A program made the translations under genes and the position numbers. Positions 6,900 through 12,999 of a stretch of DNA of 12,999 nt are shown piece by piece. How positions within the stretch are numbered: the stretch's first letter is position 1; each line of letters starts with the position of its first letter. The stretch is from Oscillospiraceae bacterium (lineage in GTDB: Bacteria; Bacillota; Clostridia; Oscillospirales; Acutalibacteraceae). The notes below the pieces were generated by a model, which was not told the DNA's origin, did not search any database, and worked only from the letters and a program-made list of their open reading frames with translations. The stretch spans positions 15,958-28,956 of the forward strand of contig DOUO01000187.1 of the NCBI GenBank assembly GCA_003520555.1, read 5' to 3'.

Positions 6900-7973
6900 A
6901 TGTTTGAAAAGATAGAAATTTTTGATAAACGCTATGCCGAATTAAGTCAAAGGCTGTATGAGCCCTCCGTAGCTGCCGACCCTGATGAATACCAAAAGGT
7001 TATGAAGGAAATCAAATCCATTGAGGAAATTGTGCTCACATACCGCGACTATAAAAAAGCCGTACAAATCGAAAAAGACAGCCTTGATATACTCAATGAT
7101 AATTCTGATGAAGAATTAAAAGACCTTGCGCGCATTGAGCTTGACGAAGCAAAAGAGCAAATTGAGGAGCTTTCCGAAAAACTCAAAATTTTGCTTCTGC
7201 CCAAGGACCCGAACGATGAACGCAACGTAATTATTGAAATCCGCGGCGGAGCCGGCGGTGAGGAAAGCGCTTTGTTCAGCGCCGTGTTATTCAGAATGTA
7301 CACTATGTACGCCGAAAAACGCGGCTACCGCGTTGAGGTGGTAAACGCAAATGAAACCGAGCTTGGCGGATATAAAGAAATATCGTTTATGATTAACGGC
7401 GACGGCGCGTACTCGCGCTTTAAGTATGAAAGCGGAGTTCATCGGGTTCAGCGCGTTCCCGAAACCGAAAGTCAAGGCAGAGTTCACACCTCAACAACAA
7501 CGGTTGCGGTGCTTCCGGAAGCCGACGACGTAGAGTTTGAAATAGACCCGAAGGATTTAAAAATAGACACCTTCCGCTCAAGCGGCGCCGGAGGTCAGCA
7601 CATCAATAAAACAAGCTCCGCAATCCGCATAACTCACCTTCCGACAGGTACCGTTGTGGAATGTCAGGATGAGCGCAGTCAGTATAAAAATAAGGATAAG
7701 GCGCTTAAGGTGTTAAAAAGCCGGCTGTTAAAGGAAAAGCAGGACAAGCAGGCAAGCGAAATTGCCGCCGACAGAAAATCACAGGTCGGCACAGGCGACC
7801 GCAGCGAACGTATCCGCACATACAACTATCCTCAGGGCAGGCTTACCGACCACAGAATCGGCTTGACGCTGTATAAGCTTGAGGACATATTAAACGGCAA
7901 TCTCGACGAGGTTATTGACGCTTTGATAACTGCCGACAGAGCCGAAAAACTTAAGGAAAGCATGGAACAGTAG
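6900..7973 (+). CDS. prfA: Peptide chain release factor 1
   Basis: RF1 recognises UAA and UAG stop codons in the ribosomal A site and triggers peptidyl-tRNA hydrolysis. The 357 residues match the normal length of about 355-360. An N-terminal helical domain (residues 1-95 or so) precedes the PCRF domain, with [11 protein letters not shown]. The anticodon-like PxT tripeptide is P187-E188-T189 within [12 protein letters not shown]. The presence of PxT instead of SPF marks this as RF1 rather than RF2. The catalytic GGQ is at residues 231-233 in [14 protein letters not shown], followed by ECQDERSQ and the [14 protein letters not shown] segment. The gene starts 3 nt after the DUF951 stop. The GGQ methyltransferase gene prmC, often directly downstream of prfA, is not here; tsaC follows instead. 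Confidence 0.97.
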   Translation: MFEKIEIFDKRYAELSQRLYEPSVAADPDEYQKVMKEIKSIEEIVLTYRDYKKAVQIEKDSLDILNDNSDEELKDLARIELDEAKEQIEELSEKLKILLLPKDPNDERNVIIEIRGGAGGEESALFSAVLFRMYTMYAEKRGYRVEVVNANETELGGYKEISFMINGDGAYSRFKYESGVHRVQRVPETESQGRVHTSTTTVAVLPEADDVEFEIDPKDLKIDTFRSSGAGGQHINKTSSAIRITHLPTGTVVECQDERSQYKNKDKALKVLKSRLLKEKQDKQASEIAADRKSQVGTGDRSERIRTYNYPQGRLTDHRIGLTLYKLEDILNGNLDEVIDALITADRAEKLKESMEQ

Positions 7974-7990
7974 GGTTAGTGAAGCTTTAA

Positions 7991-7996
7991 GAGGTG
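7991..7996 (+). promoter_or_regulatory. Ribosome binding site that fixes the tsaC start
   Basis: GAGGTG lies 6 nt before ATG 8003. The in-frame GTG at 7994 overlaps this site and is unlikely to initiate. Confidence 0.65.
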
Positions 7997-8002
7997 AGGC
8001 AA

Positions 8003-9034
8003 ATGGAAACAAAATTACTTGGCAACACGCCCGAAAACATAAAATATGTCGCTGAAATCCTAAAAAACGGCGGCTTGGCAGGAATCCCTACCGAAACGGT
8101 TTACGGTCTTGCGGCAAACGCGCTTGACGGAGCTGCCGTGGCAAAAATCTTTGCCGCAAAAGGCAGACCTGCCGACAATCCGCTTATAGTTCATATAGCG
8201 GATTTTGAAGATATACAAAAATATTGTCTGGCAGATGAAATTCCAAAATCGGCTGTTTTACTTGCAAAGCATTTCTGGCCGGGGCCGCTTACCCTTATTT
8301 TGAAAAAAGGGTCCGCTGTTCCCGATGAGGTATCGGCAGGCCTGAACACCGTGGCAATCCGTTTTCCGAGCCATCCCGCAGCTCAGGCGGTTATAGCTGA
8401 AGCCGGGCTTCCGCTTGCGGCACCGTCCGCGAATATTTCCGGTTCGCCCAGTCCCACAACCGCCGAGCATGTAATGAACGACCTCGGAGGCAAAATTGAC
8501 GTTGTGCTCGACGGAGGCGAATGTGAAGTAGGTTTGGAAAGTACCGTCATTACACTTGCCGGAAGTATTCCGCGTGTGCTCCGGCCGGGCGGAGTTACTG
8601 TTGAACAGCTCCGTGATGTTCTGGGAGCTGTTGAGGTTGACGACGCTGTTATGCACCGGCTCGACGAAGGCAAAACAGCCGCAAGCCCCGGCATGAAGTA
8701 TAAGCATTACGCGCCGAAAGCGAACGTTGTGCTTCTTAAATGCACTGACGCCGAGTATATTGATTATGTAACCAATCACGGCGGAGTAGGAGTTGCCGCC
8801 CTGTGCTGTGACGAGGATATACCTCTGTTAAAAAACGTTAAGACAATCTCGCTCGGAAAACGAGGAGATTACCGCGGACAGGCGCATACTCTGTTTGACA
8901 GTCTGCGCAGAATTGACGGTTACGGAGATGTTGTAACGGTATATTCACGTTTGCCTGAAACCGGCGGAGTCGGTATGGCGGTATACAACCGGTTAATCCG
9001 CGCGGCAGGATTCGAGGTGATTGACCTTGCATAA
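8003..9034 (+). CDS. tsaC: L-threonylcarbamoyladenylate synthase (Sua5/YwlC type)
   Basis: The enzyme makes threonylcarbamoyl-AMP from threonine, bicarbonate and ATP, the first step of t6A37 modification on ANN-decoding tRNAs. It has 343 residues, so it is the long Sua5 form with a second domain, not the short TsaC. The YrdC-like domain covers about residues 10-195. It shows GIPTETVYGLAANA (27-40), the KGRPADNPL loop (53-61), IRFPSHP (119-125) and the APSANISG nucleotide site (140-147). The region DGGECEVGLESTV leads to the linker and the C-terminal Sua5 domain (about 225-343, containing SPGMKYKHYAPK). The ATG at 8003 is 29 nt after the prfA stop. Its 3' end overlaps coaE by 8 nt. In Bacillus the homologue ywlC also lies downstream of prfA, which supports a conserved translation cluster. 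Confidence 0.94.
   Translation: METKLLGNTPENIKYVAEILKNGGLAGIPTETVYGLAANALDGAAVAKIFAAKGRPADNPLIVHIADFEDIQKYCLADEIPKSAVLLAKHFWPGPLTLILKKGSAVPDEVSAGLNTVAIRFPSHPAAQAVIAEAGLPLAAPSANISGSPSPTTAEHVMNDLGGKIDVVLDGGECEVGLESTVITLAGSIPRVLRPGGVTVEQLRDVLGAVEVDDAVMHRLDEGKTAASPGMKYKHYAPKANVVLLKCTDAEYIDYVTNHGGVGVAALCCDEDIPLLKNVKTISLGKRGDYRGQAHTLFDSLRRIDGYGDVVTVYSRLPETGGVGMAVYNRLIRAAGFEVIDLA
9014..9019 (+). promoter_or_regulatory. Ribosome binding site inside tsaC for coaE
   Basis: GAGGTG lies within the last tsaC codons, 7 nt before TTG 9027. An in-frame TTG at 9021 is only 1 nt away and too close to be used. Confidence 0.6.
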
Positions 9035-9617
9035 ATGTAAAATCATAGGTCTGACAGGACAAAGCGGCGCAGGCAAGAGCACTGTGGCAAATTATTACAA
9101 AAGCCTCGGCGCGTTTGTGTTTAACGCGGACGACGCTGTCAGAAAAATATACGAAAGCGGCTCTGCCTGCCTAAATGCGGTTGCGGCGCGGTTCGGCCGG
9201 GATATAATCAATCCCGACAAAAGCTTAAACCGCAAGCTGTTGGCGCAAAGGGCGTTTTCATCGCCCGAAGAAACCGCGGCGTTAAATTCCATTGTTCATC
9301 CCTTTGTTACCGCCGAACTGTTCAGTCAGATAAAGCGGTACAATCCGCGCCTGCTGATACTTGACGCTCCGCAGCTTTTTGAGGGCAATCTTGATGTTAT
9401 TTGCGACGGAATAATCAGTGTTATCTCGCCGGAGAACATGCGGCTCAACAGAATCTGTCAGCGCGACGGTTTAACCGCGGCGCAGGCAAAGCAAAGGATA
9501 AACGCTCAGCACGATGAATATTATTTTATGGATAATTCCGACTTTGTAATCATAAATGATTCGGATAAACAGGCGCTTTTAAAAAGGGCAAAGGAAATTT
9601 ACGATATTATCAGTTGA
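9027..9617 (+). CDS. coaE: Dephospho-CoA kinase
   Basis: The enzyme phosphorylates the 3'-OH of dephospho-CoA with ATP, the last step of coenzyme A synthesis. It has 196 residues, the usual size. The P-loop GLTGQSGAGKST is at residues 8-19 (K17). FNADD (32-36) provides the family's conserved Asp, followed by NSIVHPFV and the LDAPQLFEGN segment, where many homologues read PLLFE. The lid region RLNRICQRDGLTAAQAKQRI and the DFVIIND near the C-terminus are typical. The TTG start at 9027 is inferred: no ATG or GTG is available in frame before the P-loop, and the GAGGTG site fits. It overlaps the tsaC end by 8 nt, suggesting translational coupling. The next gene starts 15 nt after its stop. Confidence 0.94.
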   Translation: MHKCKIIGLTGQSGAGKSTVANYYKSLGAFVFNADDAVRKIYESGSACLNAVAARFGRDIINPDKSLNRKLLAQRAFSSPEETAALNSIVHPFVTAELFSQIKRYNPRLLILDAPQLFEGNLDVICDGIISVISPENMRLNRICQRDGLTAAQAKQRINAQHDEYYFMDNSDFVIINDSDKQALLKRAKEIYDIIS

Positions 9618-9632
9618 TGAAAGGGTGGCGAA

Positions 9633-10292
9633 ATGGCAGAAAAAGCGCGTTACGGCAAAAAAACTCAAAGCAATAAACACGCTAATAACAGAAACCCGAA
9701 AAATAAAAAAATAACCATAATAATATGGCTGGTTGTTATCGCAATCTTTGTTGCGGGCGCTGTTTTTTTCGTTTCCCAATTTAAAGAGGACAATCAGGAC
9801 AAGGTGCTTAAGACTGCTTACCCTAAAAAATACAGCGAATTCGTTGAAAAAGCGGCTCTTACATACAATCTTGATTCATCGCTGGTTTACGCCGTAATCC
9901 GTACCGAAAGCGGATTTAATCCAAATGCCGAATCCGGTGCGGGCGCCTGCGGACTTATGCAGATTATGCCGTCCTCCTTTGACTGGTTAATGAACCTGCG
10001 CGGCGAAAGCGGCAAATACACAACGGACGATTTATTTGACCCCGAGATAAATATTGATTACGGTTGCTATTTGATAAGATATAACCTCGATTGGTTCAAT
10101 CAGGATGAAATTTGCGCGGTTGCCGGTTATAACGCGGGCTTCGGAAAGGTTGATGAATGGTTGTCGGACAAAAGCTTAAGCTCGGACGGCAAAAAGCTCG
10201 ACAATCCCGACGATATACCGATTGAAGAAACGCGCGAATACGTAAAAAAGGTAGAGAGCGCAAAAGATATGTATACAAAGCTGTATAAATGA
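9633..10292 (+). CDS. Membrane-anchored SLT-family lytic transglycosylase
   Basis: This is a predicted peptidoglycan lytic transglycosylase, cleaving the MurNAc-GlcNAc bond with anhydro-MurNAc formation at the outer face of the membrane. It has 219 residues. Residues 1-26 are strongly basic and cytoplasmic, and about 27-48 form one membrane helix (TIIIWLVVIAIFVAGAVFFV), so it is a signal anchor. The SLT domain covers about 68-219. The catalytic glutamate is E92 in VIRTESGFNP. AGACGLMQIMPSSF, DPEINIDYGCYLI and AVAGYNAGFGKVDEW are the standard substrate-cleft motifs, and ETREYVKKV is the usual C-terminal signature. An AAGGGTGG site precedes the ATG. Position in a translation/CoA operon is common for this YjbJ-like type in Clostridia, from memory. 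Its role is likely cell-wall remodelling; sporulation or division roles cannot be told apart. Confidence 0.91.
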   Translation: MAEKARYGKKTQSNKHANNRNPKNKKITIIIWLVVIAIFVAGAVFFVSQFKEDNQDKVLKTAYPKKYSEFVEKAALTYNLDSSLVYAVIRTESGFNPNAESGAGACGLMQIMPSSFDWLMNLRGESGKYTTDDLFDPEINIDYGCYLIRYNLDWFNQDEICAVAGYNAGFGKVDEWLSDKSLSSDGKKLDNPDDIPIEETREYVKKVESAKDMYTKLYK

Positions 10293-10330
10293 AATGATAA
10301 ATAAGTACATAAACGAAAGGAAGAATTCCC

Positions 10331-11734
10331 ATGGCAGATGAAAAAAGCAAAACCGAGCTTTTAAGAGAAAAGCTTATGAATAAACCCAAGAGTATAAAAA
10401 AGCTCAGCGCCGATGAAATAAAGAAGGCGGACGAGTTTTGTGAGGATTACAAGAAGTTTTTAAACGCTTCTCCGGTTGAACGCGAGGCAGTGCGATACAC
10501 CGTAGCCCTTGCCGAAAAGGAAGGCTTTGTTCCGTATAATCCGGAAGCTTCCTATCACCCGGGCGACAGGGTTTATTACGTGAACCGCGGCAAGGCTGTG
10601 GCTCTTGCGGTAATCGGCAAAAACGGTGTAAAAAACGGCGCCCGCCTTGCCATTGCGCACATTGATTCTCCGCGAATTGATTTAAAGCCCAATCCGCTTT
10701 ACGAAGCCAATAACCTTGCGCTCTTTAAAACCCATTACTACGGCGGACTGAAAAAATACCAGTGGACGGCTATTCCGCTCACGCTTCACGGCAGGGTTAT
10801 CAGACTTGACGGCACAGCGGTTGACATTATTTGGGGCGATGAGGAGGACGAAAGCTGCTTCTGCGTAACCGACCTTCTTCCGCATCTGGCTCAGGAGCAG
10901 GTTACAAAGCCCATGGCAAAGGCGTTCACCGGCGAGGATTTAAACGTGCTTGCGGGCTCGCGTCCTTATGCCGAGGCGGAGGATGAAACCGAGCTTGTGA
11001 AGCTTAACGTAATGTCAATTCTCAACGAAAAGTACGGAATTACCGAAGGCGATTTCCTGTCAGCCGAGCTTTGTCTCGTGCCGAGCTTCAAAGCTAAGGA
11101 TATCGGCTTTGACCGCAGTATGATTGGCGGCTACGGTCATGATGATAAGGTGTGCGCCTACCCCGCGGTTGCCGCCGCGTTCGGCGTAGAAACACCCGAA
11201 TCAACCTGCATTACATTCCTGACGGATAAGGAAGAAATAGGAAGCGACGGCAACACGGGTATGCAAAGCGATTTCCTGCGTTACTTTATATATGACCTTG
11301 CAAAGCAGGACGGTGTTGAGGGTTATCGGGCAATGTCAAAAAGCACCTGCCTTTCGGCAGACGTTAACGCCGCGTTTGACCCGACCTATGCTTCCGCCTT
11401 TGAAGCAAAAAACAGCTGCTACATCAACGGCGGTGTAGTAATTTCAAAGTACACAGGTCACGGCGGAAAATATGACACTTCGGACGCTTCGGCGGAATAT
11501 ATGGGACAAATCCGTTCATTGCTTGAAAAGAACGAAATCATTTGGCAAATCGGCGAGCTCGGCAGGGTGGACCTCGGCGGAGGCGGAACAATTGCCAAGT
11601 ATGTCGCTAACATGAACGTTGATGTAATCGATTTGGGCGTTCCTGTGCTCAGCATGCACGCTCCGTTTGAAATCGTATCAAAAACCGATGTATACATGGC
11701 GTTCCGCGCGTTTTTGGAGTTTTTCAGAGTATAA
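10331..11734 (+). CDS. M18 family aminopeptidase
   Basis: This predicted cytosolic, zinc-dependent aminopeptidase of 467 residues belongs to peptidase family M18 (aspartyl-aminopeptidase-like). Bacterial members remove N-terminal residues, often acidic or neutral, from peptides. Visible metal and active-site motifs are AHIDSP (H110, D112), GGYGHDDKV (D271/D272), the TDKEEIGSDGNTG stretch with E301 and E302, LSADVNAAFDP, and the C-terminal MHAPFEIVSKTD with H443. HYYGGLKKYQW in the middle is also typical. AAAGGAAG precedes the ATG by about 7 nt. The 38-nt gap after the transglycosylase gene shows no terminator, so it is probably the last gene of the same operon. It is followed by a long hairpin terminator. 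No signal peptide is present. Substrate preference cannot be read from the sequence. Confidence 0.92.
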   Translation: MADEKSKTELLREKLMNKPKSIKKLSADEIKKADEFCEDYKKFLNASPVEREAVRYTVALAEKEGFVPYNPEASYHPGDRVYYVNRGKAVALAVIGKNGVKNGARLAIAHIDSPRIDLKPNPLYEANNLALFKTHYYGGLKKYQWTAIPLTLHGRVIRLDGTAVDIIWGDEEDESCFCVTDLLPHLAQEQVTKPMAKAFTGEDLNVLAGSRPYAEAEDETELVKLNVMSILNEKYGITEGDFLSAELCLVPSFKAKDIGFDRSMIGGYGHDDKVCAYPAVAAAFGVETPESTCITFLTDKEEIGSDGNTGMQSDFLRYFIYDLAKQDGVEGYRAMSKSTCLSADVNAAFDPTYASAFEAKNSCYINGGVVISKYTGHGGKYDTSDASAEYMGQIRSLLEKNEIIWQIGELGRVDLGGGGTIAKYVANMNVDVIDLGVPVLSMHAPFEIVSKTDVYMAFRAFLEFFRV

Positions 11735-11748
11735 TAAACACATAAAAC

Positions 11749-11790
11749 AAAGGCAGATAGCTTTCCGTAAGGAAGGTTATCTGCCTTTTT
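11749..11790. terminator. Probable bidirectional Rho-independent terminator
   Basis: The 18-nt arm 11749-11766 (begins AAAGGCAGATA) pairs with 11771-11788 (ends TATCTGCCTTT) around a GTAA tetraloop. Pairing is complete apart from two G-T wobbles. On the plus strand it ends in CCTTTTTG. On the minus strand it is followed by TTTGTTTTATG. It lies between the convergent M18 and GlgX genes and can serve both. Confidence 0.88.
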
Positions 11791-11838
11791 GCAATGCTTG
11801 TATATTTTATTTGCGTAAACGCGTTCAATGAAAACAGC

Positions 11839-12999
11839 TTACCAAAGCTTTTGAGCAACTACAACAATGACCGAACGTCCCTGCATGGTAATTCTGCGGT
11901 TATAAAGCAGAATGTTGTTGTTTTCACAAATCACATGCTCGGATTTTTTGCCCGTATCAACAAACAGCTTCCAAACATAACCTGAGGGAAGCCCGGGAAG
12001 CTCAATATCAAGCTGTTCCCAGTAAGTGTTCATACCGAAATATACAATTTCATCAATGCCTTTGTAGCCGTCCGAAGCGCCGGCGTACATTACGCCCAGC
12101 ATGCGTGAATTCTCATGAAAATCGGTTTTCCACGGATGCTCGGAATGTAAGCTTTCGGGCGGAAGGGTGCATGAACAGGTTTTTCTGTTTTTTGTGATAA
12201 CGTGAAAACGCTTGCGGAACGCAATCATGTATTTGAAAAACTCAAATACGTCGTTGTATTTTTCCTTTCGGCTCCAGTCAAGCCAAGAGGTTATGTTGTC
12301 CTGACAATACGGGTTGTTATTGCCGAATTGGGTGTTGCAAAATTCATCGCCTGCCAGGAACAGCGCCGCGCCGCGGCTGAGCATAAGGGTGGCAAACGCG
12401 TTTTTAACCATTTTTATTCTCAGGCTGTTGATTTCAGGGTTGTCTGTTTCACCCTCAAATCCGCAGTTCCAACTGTTGTTGTCATTTGCGCCGTCGGTAT
12501 TATCCCAACCGTTTTTCCAATTATGCTTAACGTTGTAGGAATACATATCGTAAAGCGTAAAGCCGTCATGACAGGTAATGAAGTTAACTGACGCGCAGTT
12601 CGGACGGTACGAAGGGTCGTAAAGGTCTTTTGAACCGGTCAGGCGGTGTGCCGCCGCCCACGCAAGTCCGCCGTCACCCTTAAGGAAGCGGCGCATATCG
12701 TCGCGGTATTTGCCGTTCCATTCAGCCCAGCGGTTCCATGACGGAAAGCTTCCGACCTGGTAAAGTCCGCCCGCGTCCCACGCCTCGGCAATCAGCTTAG
12801 TTCCGCCGAGAATAGGGTCAAAAGCAAGGTTCTTCAACAGCGGAGGCTGATCCATGGGCGAACCGTCCTCGTTTCGTCCCAAAATTGAAGCAAGGTCAAA
12901 ACGGAAACCGTCAATTTTGTATTCGGTTACCCAGTAACGCAGGCAGTGCTTAATAAAGTCCTGAACAATCGGGTGGTTGCAGTTAAGCACATTGCCGCA
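11839..12999 (-). CDS. glgX: GlgX/isoamylase-type GH13 debranching enzyme, C-terminal part (partial at right edge)
   Basis: This is the C-terminal 386 residues of a GH13 (subfamily 11-like) enzyme that hydrolyses alpha-1,6 branches of glycogen, limit dextrins or amylopectin. The frame stays open to base 12999. The edge residues CGNVLNCNHPIVQDF match the middle of GlgX, so the GTG at 12990 is not a start and about 300 N-terminal residues are missing. Region II is KIDGFRFDLASIL, with the nucleophile Asp at 12895-12897. Region III is AEAWDAGG, with the acid/base Glu at 12784-12786. Region IV is ITCHDGF, with its Asp at 12565-12567. LFLAGDEFCNTQFGNNNPYCQDN and a C-terminal beta domain complete it. 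All catalytic residues are present. Whether it carries a signal peptide or CBM48 cannot be seen. Its promoter lies outside the window. Confidence 0.93.
   Translation of the reverse strand, partial: CGNVLNCNHPIVQDFIKHCLRYWVTEYKIDGFRFDLASILGRNEDGSPMDQPPLLKNLAFDPILGGTKLIAEAWDAGGLYQVGSFPSWNRWAEWNGKYRDDMRRFLKGDGGLAWAAAHRLTGSKDLYDPSYRPNCASVNFITCHDGFTLYDMYSYNVKHNWKNGWDNTDGANDNNSWNCGFEGETDNPEINSLRIKMVKNAFATLMLSRGAALFLAGDEFCNTQFGNNNPYCQDNITSWLDWSRKEKYNDVFEFFKYMIAFRKRFHVITKNRKTCSCTLPPESLHSEHPWKTDFHENSRMLGVMYAGASDGYKGIDEIVYFGMNTYWEQLDIELPGLPSGYVWKLFVDTGKKSEHVICENNNILLYNRRITMQGRSVIVVVAQKLW

Noticed and set aside
8258..8779. 173-codon minus-strand open frame inside tsaC
   Set aside because: It is antisense to a well-conserved enzyme and its translation has no domain-like pattern.
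11794..11985. 63-codon plus-strand open frame after the M18 terminator
   Set aside because: It starts just after a terminator, has no good ribosome site and mostly overlaps the 3' end of glgX.
12202..12591. 129-codon plus-strand open frame opposite glgX
   Set aside because: The minus strand encodes intact GlgX motifs across this range, so this is a shadow frame.

Overview
The window looks like chromosomal DNA from a gut Clostridia bacterium, most likely of the Ruminococcaceae and close in lifestyle to starch degraders such as Ruminococcus bromii. This rests on three things: the gene set, a type I dockerin next to starch-binding CBM26 modules, and AAGGAGG-like ribosome sites with frequent TTG starts. 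The species assignment is an inference, because no rRNA or other marker is present.

Layout, left to right. (1) Positions 1-1080 hold the 3' part of glyA, open at the left edge. (2) A 139-bp gap holds an imperfect inverted repeat of about 82 bp (MITE-like or REP-like). It is followed by rarA, a AAA+ ATPase of replication-fork maintenance, which ends in a clear Rho-independent terminator. (3) Positions 2667-6610 are a two-gene starch operon. The first gene encodes a secreted, non-catalytic protein with two CBM26 starch-binding modules, two Ig-like modules and a C-terminal dockerin. The second, 17 bp downstream, encodes a secreted GH13 alpha-amylase with an N-terminal CBM26-like module and no dockerin. 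(4) A nested hairpin terminator and a good sigma-A promoter (TTGAAA, 17 bp, TATAAT) separate the starch operon from a compact housekeeping operon. Its order is a DUF951 small protein, prfA (release factor 1), tsaC/sua5 (t6A tRNA modification), coaE (last step of CoA synthesis), a membrane-anchored SLT-family lytic transglycosylase and an M18 aminopeptidase. (5) A long hairpin at 11749-11790, probably a bidirectional terminator, separates this operon from a convergent minus-strand gene. That gene is a GlgX/isoamylase-type GH13 debranching enzyme, open at the right edge.

Functionally, the window combines translation and one-carbon housekeeping with alpha-glucan use. In the inferred model the dockerin protein holds starch at the cell surface through a cohesin-bearing scaffoldin. 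The co-transcribed amylase cuts the starch outside the cell. The GlgX-like enzyme debranches alpha-glucan, probably inside the cell. The most noteworthy element is the dockerin/CBM26 protein and amylase pair, which resembles an amylosome component locus. Several intergenic inverted or direct repeats also deserve a second look.
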